Below, piece after piece: positions 1 to 5,761 of a stretch of 6,838 nt of DNA (position 1 is the stretch's first letter; every line of letters starts with the position of its first letter). Position numbers and translations under genes: made by a program. The notes under the pieces are model-generated. The model did not search any database. It saw nothing but the letters and a program-made list of their open reading frames with translations, and was not told the origin of the DNA. Source of the DNA: CBFIDE01 sp965661265 (GTDB lineage: Bacteria > Bacteroidota > Bacteroidia > Flavobacteriales > Schleiferiaceae); the NCBI GenBank assembly GCA_965661265.1, contig CBFIDE010000033.1, positions 1 through 6,838 of the forward strand, written 5' to 3'.

Positions 1-2362
1 ATTGATGTCAAACACTGAGTACTGTTTCAGAGTTGCTGAGATTTGCCCAGGTGGTGCAGATACTTCTTACTATACGTTTGTACAATGTGCTGGTACTGAC
101 TGTACACCTTTCACAGCACCTTACTTTGAGGACTTTGAAAATGCAACTGTAGGTCACTTTGATGGAGCTAATGATTGCTGGACTGTTAGTTCTAATAACC
201 CTCAAACAACAGCAAGTGGAGGTTATTCATGGGAAGTAAGAAATTCTGCTCAAACTACATCTGTTGGAACTGGGCCGGATAGAGATAACACTTTAGCTCC
301 TGCGATAGGAGGTAAATTCTATACAGCGGATGTTTCAGGATCTTCAGGATCTGTCCCAGATTCAACTATACTGACTTCTCCTATCATTGACATCACTGGA
401 TTATCTAATCCTCAATTAGAATACTTCTACCATAGGTTTGGAACTCAGATGGCTGATCTTTTTGTAGATGTTTATGATGGAACTTCTTGGACAAGAGGCG
501 TTCATACCTTTACTAATGTAAATGGAATTAATACTTCTGTTTCAGATCCATATAAGGACACAACTATAAGTTTAAGTGCTTACAGTAGTGCTAACTTCAA
601 GGTTAGATTTAGATTGGAAAGTAATGGATGTTGTACTGGTGATGTTGCGATAGATGATATTCGTATCAGTGATCCAATTACTTGTCCAGCTCCATCTGGT
701 CTTACTTTAGATACTTTAATCGCGACAAGCGCAGATTTAAGTTGGGATACTGTTGGAACAGGTGCTACTTCATGGATAGTGGAATATGGTTCTGCAGGCT
801 TTGCCTTAGGAAGCGGTACTACTATGAGCGCAACTACTAATTCTGCAACTCTTTCTAACTTAACCTTTAATGGTAATTTATGTAACGAGGCTGTAGTATA
901 CGGTATCTGCGCAGGTGGCGACACAAGTTTTGCTACTGGAAGAGTTAAGATTTGTGGTCCAGTTATACCATGTGATGACTTTGAAGCTTATTCTGTTGGT
1001 GCTCTAGGAAATGTATCTTCTTTAGTATTGCCATGGGCAGGTGCTGCAGGAGATGCTGAAATTTCTACTGCTCAAGCTAATAGCGGATTAAATTCACTTC
1101 ATATTTACGATAGTGGTCCTGCTGGATACTCGGATGCAGTTGCCGTAATTGATCCAATTACTACTGGTATTTGGAAAGTTAGTGCAGCCTTCTATATCCC
1201 TACAGGTAGTGGAGGTTATTATAACCTATTGCATAGCTATACAGGAGCAGTTAATGTTTGGGCTGTTGATGTATACTTGAATTCTAATGGTACGGCTGAA
1301 ATTCAAGCTGGAACTAATGGTTCTCCAGTAGGATCTGTATTAGGTACTTATAGTTTTAATATGGGGGCGTGGAATACTGTAGATCATATTATTGATCTAG
1401 ATAATGACACTGCTTATGTTGAAATTAATGGTAACTCAACTACTGCTGGATGGCAATGGTCTCTAGGTAGTACTAATTTTGGTAATCAGTTTAATGCAAT
1501 GAATTTCTATTCTGCATCTGTAGCTGGTCAAACACCAAATATCTACTTCGATGACTTCTGTGTTACTCCATTAACTTCATGTCCAGCGCCAACAGCATTA
1601 GCTGTGAGCAATGCGGCTTGTTCTTCTATTGATCTAGAATGGACTAGTACTTCAACATCTAGTGTTGTTGAATACGGACCTGCAGGATTTACTCCTGGAA
1701 CTGGAACAATGGCAAATGCTACAAGTCCTTACAGTGTAAGTGGTTTAATGGCTAATACTTCTTATCAGTTCTATGTAGCTGATACTTGTGGAAGCGATAC
1801 ATCAGCATTTGCTGGTCCATTTGCCTTTACAACTGCTAATGGTCCTCAACCAGTTGCTAGCTTCACATATAGTAGTACTTATAATGCTTCTACTCAAATC
1901 GTGAGTTTTGATGCAAGTGGATCTACTAATGGAACTACTTATGATTGGGATCATGGAAATGGTAATAGCTCAAATGGTGTAAATACTACTGAGACTTATC
2001 CACTTCCTAATGGTAGCTATACTATAACACTTATCGTAAGTAACGATTGTGGTTCAGATACGGCTACTCAAATAATCAATACTAATATTGGATTGATTGA
2101 GCCTGACTTTGCTCAGTCTATGTCAATCTTCCCTAATCCATCTAAGGATGTATTTAACCTTGAATTTGAGAAACCAAATAAAGGAAATATAGGTATTGAG
2201 ATAGTGAATGCAGCTGGTCAAGTAGTCTTTAGTGATGACCTTGGTGAGTTTAGCGGAAGCTATAGTGAGCAAATCGACATGAGCGAAATGGCTCCTGGAA
2301 TGTATATGCTTAGAGTCAATTCTGATGAGGGAGTAATCACTCGCAGATTGAATAAGATCTAA
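1..2362 (+). CDS. Modular secreted protein with T9SS type A sorting domain (5'-partial)
   Basis: The frame is open at the left edge, so the true start and signal peptide lie outside; 786 residues are visible. Domains in order (residues of the visible part): end of a fibronectin type III (FN3) domain, 1-35; a MAM-like jelly-roll domain, 40-225, opening with PYFEDFEN and closing with VAIDDIRI; FN3, 228-318; a LamG/concanavalin-like domain, about 322-523, ending IYFDDFCV; FN3, 527-612; a PKD domain, 617-692; and the C-terminal T9SS type A sorting domain, 705-786, with IFPNPSKD near its start and PGMYMLRV near its end. The two complete FN3 copies share CPAP at the start and VEYGxAGF in the middle. 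In this family the sorting domain directs export through the T9SS and is cleaved at the surface. No catalytic domain is visible, so an adhesin or matrix-binding role is inferred; an enzyme domain could lie upstream. A strong terminator follows 25 nt after the TAA. Confidence 0.93.
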   Translation, partial: LMSNTEYCFRVAEICPGGADTSYYTFVQCAGTDCTPFTAPYFEDFENATVGHFDGANDCWTVSSNNPQTTASGGYSWEVRNSAQTTSVGTGPDRDNTLAPAIGGKFYTADVSGSSGSVPDSTILTSPIIDITGLSNPQLEYFYHRFGTQMADLFVDVYDGTSWTRGVHTFTNVNGINTSVSDPYKDTTISLSAYSSANFKVRFRLESNGCCTGDVAIDDIRISDPITCPAPSGLTLDTLIATSADLSWDTVGTGATSWIVEYGSAGFALGSGTTMSATTNSATLSNLTFNGNLCNEAVVYGICAGGDTSFATGRVKICGPVIPCDDFEAYSVGALGNVSSLVLPWAGAAGDAEISTAQANSGLNSLHIYDSGPAGYSDAVAVIDPITTGIWKVSAAFYIPTGSGGYYNLLHSYTGAVNVWAVDVYLNSNGTAEIQAGTNGSPVGSVLGTYSFNMGAWNTVDHIIDLDNDTAYVEINGNSTTAGWQWSLGSTNFGNQFNAMNFYSASVAGQTPNIYFDDFCVTPLTSCPAPTALAVSNAACSSIDLEWTSTSTSSVVEYGPAGFTPGTGTMANATSPYSVSGLMANTSYQFYVADTCGSDTSAFAGPFAFTTANGPQPVASFTYSSTYNASTQIVSFDASGSTNGTTYDWDHGNGNSSNGVNTTETYPLPNGSYTITLIVSNDCGSDTATQIINTNIGLIEPDFAQSMSIFPNPSKDVFNLEFEKPNKGNIGIEIVNAAGQVVFSDDLGEFSGSYSEQIDMSEMAPGMYMLRVNSDEGVITRRLNKI

Positions 2363-2387
2363 TATTAATTAGAGTTTATATTAAACT

Positions 2388-2419
2388 AGCCCCCTCCTTA
2401 ATTGGAGGGGGCTTTTTTT
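2388..2419 (+). terminator. Rho-independent terminator of the T9SS protein gene
   Basis: A perfect 10-bp GC-rich stem (AGCCCCCTCC at 2388-2397 with GGAGGGGGCT at 2404-2413) encloses a 6-nt loop TTAATT. The last stem base starts a run of seven T (2413-2419). It lies 25 nt after the stop codon and only 13 nt before the ATG of the Smr gene, so the Smr gene is probably transcribed separately or by read-through. Confidence 0.93.
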
Positions 2420-2432
2420 ATAATTTTACACC

Positions 2433-2939
2433 ATGTTTAAAGTCGGTCAAGAAGTTAGAGCAATAGACTCTCATCTAGAAGGAGTAATCATTGAGGTTAA
2501 AGACATAAATCTCTTTGTGCTAAAAGATGAGCATGGCTTTGAACATGATGTTTTTGCCAATGAAATAATCCTCAATCAAAGTTTAGAAATTCCTAATACC
2601 ATTCATATAAAGGATGAAAAGCTTAAGAAGGAAACGAATTTTATCGCGCCAAGCGTAATAAAAGGAGCATGGCTGATTGATTTACATGCACATGAGCTTC
2701 CAATTTCTGATGATTACCCTAAGAATAAAATCTTATTATATCAACTTGAATACGCAAAAAACTCTTTAGATAAGGCAAGAAGATCTGGCAGGAAAAGACT
2801 TATTCTGGTACATGGAGTAGGTGAGGGCATACTGAGGGCGGAACTATATAAATTGCTCAAAGCTGAGCCTAGAGTTAATTTCTTTGATGCTAATTATAAA
2901 GAATTCGGAATTGGTGCTACTGAAGTAGAATTGTATTAA
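2433..2939 (+). CDS. Smr-domain (MutS2 C-terminal-like) protein
   Basis: The product has 168 residues. Residues 1-45 (MFKVGQEVRAID...) look like a small SH3/KOW-like beta domain, and 46-78 are a linker. Residues 80-168 form an Smr domain with its two hallmark motifs: IDLHAHEL (82-89), the counterpart of the LDLHG motif, and HGVGEGILRAEL (127-138), the HGxGxGxLR signature. Smr domains are known as nucleic-acid-binding or nicking modules, found at the C-terminus of MutS2 and as stand-alone proteins; some act as ribosome-collision endonucleases. Flavobacteria carry short stand-alone forms like this one. The first motif has HAH rather than the commoner HG, so the catalytic mode is uncertain. The start is the first ATG after the upstream terminator. 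No Shine-Dalgarno is seen, as is usual in Bacteroidota. The stop codon lies inside the proposed rnpB promoter. The cellular target is not deducible; the protein is presumably cytoplasmic. Confidence 0.9.
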   Translation: MFKVGQEVRAIDSHLEGVIIEVKDINLFVLKDEHGFEHDVFANEIILNQSLEIPNTIHIKDEKLKKETNFIAPSVIKGAWLIDLHAHELPISDDYPKNKILLYQLEYAKNSLDKARRSGRKRLILVHGVGEGILRAELYKLLKAEPRVNFFDANYKEFGIGATEVELY

Positions 2940-2944
2940 TTTTG
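2937..2944 (+). promoter_or_regulatory. Putative -7 element of the rnpB promoter
   Basis: TAATTTTG matches the Bacteroidota primary-sigma -7 consensus TAnnTTTG exactly. Its first three bases are the TAA stop codon of the Smr gene. The nearest upstream TTG (2911-2913) is 23 nt away, longer than the usual 19-21, so the -33 half is weak. A start about 6 nt downstream would fall at the first base of the RNase P P1 helix (2949), which supports the call. Confidence 0.55.
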
Positions 2945-2947
2945 CGA

Positions 2948-3290
2948 CACAGGCCGCCTTACCGCTGCTGTATTTATACAGGAGAGGAAAGTCCGGACAA
3001 CATAGGGTGCCACGCTTCCTAACAGGAAGGCTCGTTTACGAGACAGCTAGTGCCGCAGAAATATACCGCCTAGAAATAGGTAAGGGTGAAAAGGAGAGGT
3101 AAGAGCTCCCCGTGCAATTGGTGACAATTGTAGCTAGGTAAACCTCGTGGGTTGAAATGCTAAGTATACCGACTTTAAGAGTTTCCCGCTCCTGTCGGAG
3201 GGTAAGCAGCTTGAGCTTAAGAGTGATTTTAAGCCTAGATAAATGGTAAGGGACGTTAATCGTTACAGAATCCGGCTTATAGGCCTGTTT
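2948..3290 (+). ncRNA. rnpB: RNase P RNA component, bacterial class A
   Basis: This is the catalytic RNA of ribonuclease P, which with the protein RnpA removes 5' leaders from pre-tRNAs. Universally conserved blocks are visible: CR-I GAGGAAAGTCCGGAC (2984-2998); the adjoining CATAGGGTGCCACG; TACCGCC around 3064; GGTAAGGGTGAAAAGG (3078-3093); GTAAGAGCTCCCCG (3101-3114); GGTGACA; AGGTAAACC; and near the 3' end GATAAATGGTAAGGGACG followed by CR-V ACAGAATCCGGCTTA (3265-3279). Ends are set by helix P1, which pairs ACAGGCC (2949-2955) with GGCCTGT (3282-3288). The GGGTTGAAA segment at 3149-3157 probably holds the L15 GGU that binds the tRNA CCA end. Helix P3 appears short. A run of five T (3288-3292) follows P1 and may terminate some transcripts. 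Exact termini are uncertain by a few bases. Confidence 0.96.
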
Positions 3291-3292
3291 TT

Positions 3293-3454
3293 ATGCAATT
3301 AAAGAAGTACAAGGAAATTTTTAAAACCGAGGGATGGCGAGGCCTTTTAAAGGAGGCTGGATGGCCAGCTGTATTGCTAGTATTCTCATTCTTTCTGCTG
3401 AAAGGCCTTATTTGGTTGGCGATTTTCTACGGACTTTTTGAAACTATATCCTAA
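3293..3454 (+). CDS. Small single-span membrane protein directly after rnpB
   Basis: A 53-codon ORF runs from ATG to TAA. The product starts with a basic amphipathic stretch (MQLKKYKEIFKTEGWRGLLK), then has a KEAGWP motif at 20-25, and continues as one long hydrophobic segment (about 25-49) interrupted by a single Lys at 37. It ends ETIS. This looks like a small inner-membrane protein with a cytoplasmic N-terminus. Similar 50-60 residue proteins with a charged, Gly-Trp-containing N-terminus and one membrane segment are, as far as I recall, common in Flavobacteria and uncharacterised. The ATG comes right after the T-run at the rnpB 3' end, so there is no free leader for ribosome binding and no -7 element in front. 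It may be expressed by read-through from rnpB. A strong terminator begins 3 nt after its stop, which supports a real transcription unit. Function unknown. Confidence 0.72.
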   Translation: MQLKKYKEIFKTEGWRGLLKEAGWPAVLLVFSFFLLKGLIWLAIFYGLFETIS

Positions 3455-3456
3455 AT

Positions 3457-3488
3457 AAAAAGGCCTCGATATTTACCGAGGCCTTTTT
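3457..3488. terminator. Bidirectional terminator between convergent genes
   Basis: A perfect 12-bp stem joins AAAAAGGCCTCG (3457-3468) and CGAGGCCTTTTT (3477-3488) around an 8-nt loop. The A-run and T-run at its feet give a U-tract on either strand, so it can end both the rnpB/mini-protein transcript and the opposing transcript of the 3509-4000 gene. Confidence 0.9.
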
Positions 3489-3508
3489 AATTCTATCAAA
3501 AGAAAATA

Positions 3509-4000
3509 TTACTTCTTCTCAGACATTGGGTTTAACATCTGTATCGCAGGTAATGCTTCTTGAATTTGTAATTTAGTAGCTCTAGTAATATAGCTGTCAA
3601 TTTGTAAGAAACTTGCAGCTACTTTAGGATTAACCTTCTTGCTAACTGCTTTAACAAATTTTTGCTCGTTCTTACTAGACTTAGCTTCATTACTCATTAA
3701 GTCAAAAAGAATCTCTTGAATTCTCTCCATTGATAAGCCTTCGTACTCTGAAGTATAATGATTTAATAATGTAAGATACTCTGTAGTATAGACTAATTGC
3801 TTTGCTTGATAACCATCATAAAGTTCTAAGAAGATTGCTTGATCCGCTTCGTTAAGGTTTAAGTACTGCAATATTACAGCCTTTTTTTCCATACCGAACA
3901 TTTGTGAAACCAACTTAGCCTCATCAGCTACCATTGAGTCCTGTGCAAAAGATCCAAAGCTTGTAAAAAGGCAAATTACTGCAATAATAAATTTTTTCAT
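3509..4000 (-). CDS. Secreted helical protein of unknown function
   Basis: The product has 163 residues. Residues 1-20 are a clear Sec signal peptide (MKKFIIAVICLFTSFGSFAQ, cleavage before Asp21), so the mature protein is periplasmic. The mature part has no Cys lipobox and appears wholly alpha-helical and charged. It carries FLELYDGYQAKQ (57-68), a stretch around MERIQEIL, and FLQIDSYITRA late in the chain. This order (FxxLYxxY near the start, a heptad-like middle, then FLQIxxY near the end) resembles a widespread unnamed family of small periplasmic helical proteins in Bacteroidota, loosely Spy/CpxP-like in build. A chaperone or stress role would be a guess. The ATG is preceded by an A-rich leader without Shine-Dalgarno and by an exact TAnnTTTG element. 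The gene stands alone and converges on the rnpB unit, sharing its bidirectional terminator. Confidence 0.88.
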   Translation of the reverse strand: MKKFIIAVICLFTSFGSFAQDSMVADEAKLVSQMFGMEKKAVILQYLNLNEADQAIFLELYDGYQAKQLVYTTEYLTLLNHYTSEYEGLSMERIQEILFDLMSNEAKSSKNEQKFVKAVSKKVNPKVAASFLQIDSYITRATKLQIQEALPAIQMLNPMSEKK

Positions 4001-4021
4001 TTCTGTGTTTTTATGTTTCTA

Positions 4022-4029
4022 CAAATTTA
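4022..4029 (-). promoter_or_regulatory. Putative -7 element for the secreted helical protein gene
   Basis: Read on the minus strand this is TAAATTTG, an exact match to the Bacteroidota TAnnTTTG consensus, 21 nt before the ATG. The -33 half is poor: at the expected 19-nt spacing the minus strand reads ATG rather than TTG. A start about 7 nt downstream would leave a short A-rich leader of roughly 14 nt. Confidence 0.5.
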
Positions 4030-4073
4030 AAATTTCAAAGTGAATAAACATAAAAAAAAATATGGTTTTTAGC

Positions 4074-4103
4074 TTGGTTACAAATAATCAATTATTACAT
4101 TTG
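4074..4103 (+). promoter_or_regulatory. Bacteroidota-type promoter of the tRNA-Pro gene
   Basis: TTG (4074-4076), a 19-nt spacer, then TACATTTG (4096-4103). Both halves match the Bacteroidota primary-sigma consensus (TTG, 19-21 nt, TAnnTTTG). Transcription would start near 4110, giving a leader of about 30 nt before the tRNA for RNase P to remove. It is arranged divergently with the promoter at 4022-4029. Confidence 0.8.
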
Positions 4104-4140
4104 CACTCCGGTTTTGGAAGCTAGTCTTCTAATTAGGGAG

Positions 4141-4215
4141 CGGGGTGTAGCGTAGCCCGGTCATCGCGCCTCGTTTGGGACGAGGAGGTCGCAGGTTCGA
4201 ATCCTGCCACCCCGA
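4141..4215 (+). tRNA. tRNA-Pro (anticodon UGG)
   Basis: A complete 75-nt cloverleaf. The acceptor stem CGGGGTG (4141-4147) pairs with CACCCCG (4208-4214), with discriminator A4215. The D-stem is GCG/CGC (4150-4152 with 4165-4167). The anticodon stem CCTCG/CGAGG (4169-4173 with 4181-4185) encloses the loop TTTGGGA with anticodon TGG at 4176-4178, which reads proline CCA and, by wobble, other CCN codons. The variable loop is 5 nt. The T-arm GCAGG-TTCGAAT-CCTGC spans 4191-4207. The 3' CCA is not encoded (the next bases are CAA), so it must be added by the CCA-adding enzyme. The gene has its own promoter and terminator and stands alone. Confidence 0.98.
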
Positions 4216-4216
4216 C

Positions 4217-4249
4217 AAAAAAGCCCTGCACATTGTGTAGGGCTTTTTT
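4217..4249. terminator. Strong terminator after tRNA-Pro, probably bidirectional
   Basis: A 15-bp stem pairs 4217-4231 (A6, GCCCT, GCAC) with 4235-4249 (GTGT, AGGGC, T6), with one G-T wobble and a 3-nt loop ATT. The six T (4244-4249) form the U-tract for the tRNA. The six A at the other foot do the same on the minus strand, so it could also stop transcripts of the 6838-4539 operon before they run antisense through the tRNA. Confidence 0.92.
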
Positions 4250-4297
4250 ATTGGAATCAACTGAAGCTTGCTTCAAAGTAAAGTTCCAATAAAAAAG
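4243..4297. repeat. Perfect 14-bp inverted repeat with inner hairpin, overlapping the tRNA terminator
   Basis: CTTTTTTATTGGAA (4243-4256) is the exact reverse complement of TTCCAATAAAAAAG (4284-4297). Between the arms a second hairpin TGAAGC-TT-GCTTCA (4262-4275) sits in the middle, so the whole 55-bp element can fold into an interrupted rod. The left arm uses the same T-run as the tRNA terminator, so the two folds exclude each other. It could be a remnant of a small inverted-repeat element, an RNA structure, or a second processing or termination structure. No ORF is inside. Confidence 0.7.
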
Positions 4298-4368
4298 AAC
4301 TAGTAGTCAAAGGAAAAGGCCTTGAATGTCTATAAAATTTATTTTCAAGATCACCTACGAAAGAAGGT

Positions 4369-4386
4369 AATCCCGCCACCTTGACA
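4369..4386 (+). pseudogene. Decayed copy of a tRNA 3' end (T-arm and acceptor)
   Basis: AATCCCGCCACCTTGACA matches the 3' end of the intact tRNA-Pro plus its first flanking bases (4200-4217) at 15 of 18 positions, 169 bp downstream. The GGT just before it (4366-4368) matches GGTTCG of the T-arm with three bases lost. No anticodon arm or convincing 5' half can be found, although CAAAGG at 4308 lies a tRNA length upstream and could pair partly with CACCTTG. A terminator-like hairpin follows, as after a real tRNA gene. It may be a decayed tandem tRNA copy or an old attachment-site duplicate. Confidence 0.5.
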
Positions 4387-4389
4387 TTT

Positions 4390-4420
4390 GTACTTCACGG
4401 AAAAGTGAAGGACTTTTTTT
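4390..4420 (+). terminator. Terminator-like hairpin after the tRNA remnant
   Basis: CTTCAC (4393-4398) pairs with GTGAAG (4405-4410) around the loop GGAAAA. Two further pairs lie beyond one A/G mismatch (GT 4390-4391 with AC 4412-4413), then come seven T (4414-4420). The stem is weaker than the other terminators in the window. Read on the minus strand it lacks a U-tract, so it is not the terminator of the minus-strand operon. Confidence 0.6.
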
Positions 4421-4538
4421 ATTTCATGAAATTGAGCATACTCAGAACTGAATTGAGGTGAAAAATATTTGTAGAAGGAAGTTTAAAAAGGACTTCTGGA
4501 CTAAAACCTATTTTTAGATTGAACTTTTTAATTCTTCT
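4421..4538. other. Non-coding stretch downstream of the flavoprotein gene
   Basis: Together with 4250-4420 this makes a gap of almost 290 bp without a gene. In this last part I see only AT-rich sequence and weak hairpins (for example CTAAAA/TTTTAG at 4501-4517). None has a proper U-tract on the minus strand, so no dedicated terminator for the operon ending at 4539 is evident. Confidence 0.5.
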
Positions 4539-5756
4539 TTAGGAATCAAGAATACTTTTTGCACTCAGATATCCACTGGTCCAGGCAAATTGAAAATTGA
4601 ATCCTCCAGTTAGCCCATCTACATCTAATACCTCTCCACTAAAGTATAAATCAGGAATACTTTTAGACTGAAATGTGTTTAAATCAATTTCACTTAATTG
4701 AACTCCACCTGCATTTACAAATTCTTCTTTATAAGTTGTTTTACCTTCAACCTGAAGCTCAAATTGACAAAGACAGCTTATTAATTTATTAAATTTCTTG
4801 CCCTTAATGTCGTTGCAAAGTTCATTAGCTTTAATGCCAGAAAGTTCTAAGATCTTGGCCCATAAACGCTTTGGAATACCATCTAATCTAAAATTTGATA
4901 TCTGCGTTTGGCTTTTAGAATCTAGCTGCTCTTCCAACTGAGCTCGTAAGTCTTTTTCAAGGATTCCAGTCCAATTAAGGAGTATTTTAAAGCGATAGTT
5001 AATTTCAAAAAGCTCCTTAGCCGCTAAGGCGGATAAAATAATAATACAGGGTGCACTTAATCCCCAATGTGTTATTAGCAGTGGTCCATTGTTTTTAAGT
5101 TTCATTCCCTGTATCCTGACTTCTGCATTAGGAACACTGAGTCCTAGTAAATCCTTAAAAGGACTTTGAGGAATATTGAAGGTGAAAAGACTGGGGTAAG
5201 GTGTTTCAATTTTGATATTATGCTTTGTCAAATAAGTATAGGACCCTAGCTTAGGGTGCCCCCCCATAGAAATAAGTAGTTTATGGGACTCGTATTCTTT
5301 ATCTCTTGTTATGATCTTGAAGCCGTTATCCAATTTAATGAAAGATTGCACTTCCTGACCTAATGTTAAGCTTACTCCACCTTTGGTCATCTCATTCTCT
5401 AGGCAATCAATTATGCTTTGTGAATTATTACTGATCGGAAACATCCTTCCGTCATCTTCAATTTTGAGTTCAACACCTCTTGACTGAAACCAATTGATAG
5501 TATCTTGAACAGAGAATTGCTTGAAAGCTGATGTTAGTTTTTTTCCACCTCTCGGATAATGTTTTACTAATTCAGTTACCTCTAAACAATCATGGGTAAC
5601 ATTACATCGTCCGCCACCGCTGATTTTAACTTTTGAAAGACTTTTATTTGACTTTTCTAAAATTAGAACTTTTAAGCCACTATTGGCAGCATGAATAGCA
5701 GCAAAACAGCCGGATGCACCTGCTCCTACTACAATTACATCATAGTTATAAGCCAA
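4539..5756 (-). CDS. FAD/NAD(P)-dependent oxidoreductase, HI0933/YhiN (BaiN-like) family
   Basis: The 405 residues match the family's usual 390-410. The N-terminus is a Rossmann FAD site: VIVVGAGASG (7-16, GxGxxG at 11-16) with the ribose-binding Glu34. Family signatures follow: KISGGGRCNVTH (44-55), DGRMFPISN (102-110), MGGHPKLGS (164-172), THWGLSAP (229-236, where most members have SGP), AGGVQLSEI (349-357) and GEVLDVDGLTGGFNFQFAW (374-392), which closes the FAD site. Members are cytoplasmic flavoproteins. Most, including E. coli YhiN, have no known substrate; BaiN was linked to bile acid reduction, which should not be carried over here. The start is TTG: the frame has no ATG between the upstream stop (5769-5771) and the FAD motif, and TTG places the motif at the normal position. 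The gene starts 5 nt after the lipoprotein stop, so translational coupling is likely. It is the last gene of the operon. Confidence 0.93.
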   Translation of the reverse strand: MAYNYDVIVVGAGASGCFAAIHAANSGLKVLILEKSNKSLSKVKISGGGRCNVTHDCLEVTELVKHYPRGGKKLTSAFKQFSVQDTINWFQSRGVELKIEDDGRMFPISNNSQSIIDCLENEMTKGGVSLTLGQEVQSFIKLDNGFKIITRDKEYESHKLLISMGGHPKLGSYTYLTKHNIKIETPYPSLFTFNIPQSPFKDLLGLSVPNAEVRIQGMKLKNNGPLLITHWGLSAPCIIILSALAAKELFEINYRFKILLNWTGILEKDLRAQLEEQLDSKSQTQISNFRLDGIPKRLWAKILELSGIKANELCNDIKGKKFNKLISCLCQFELQVEGKTTYKEEFVNAGGVQLSEIDLNTFQSKSIPDLYFSGEVLDVDGLTGGFNFQFAWTSGYLSAKSILDS

Positions 5757-5761
5757 AATAT

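Noticed and set aside
8..205. 65-codon minus-strand ORF
   Set aside because: It lies inside the T9SS protein gene, whose domains are clear; the antisense product has no recognisable pattern.
580..924. 114-codon minus-strand ORF
   Set aside because: It is antisense to the FN3 region of the T9SS gene; low-complexity composition follows from the complementary codons.
4308..4386. A complete second tRNA gene
   Set aside because: Only the 3' end is tRNA-like; no anticodon stem-loop or D-arm can be drawn and the acceptor pairing is broken.
4425..4460. 11-codon ORF (ATG to TGA) in the intergenic region
   Set aside because: Too short, no ribosome-binding signal and no recognisable pattern.
4501..4517. 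CTAAAA/TTTTAG hairpin as terminator of the minus-strand operon
   Set aside because: Six weak A-T-rich pairs without a U-tract on the minus strand.
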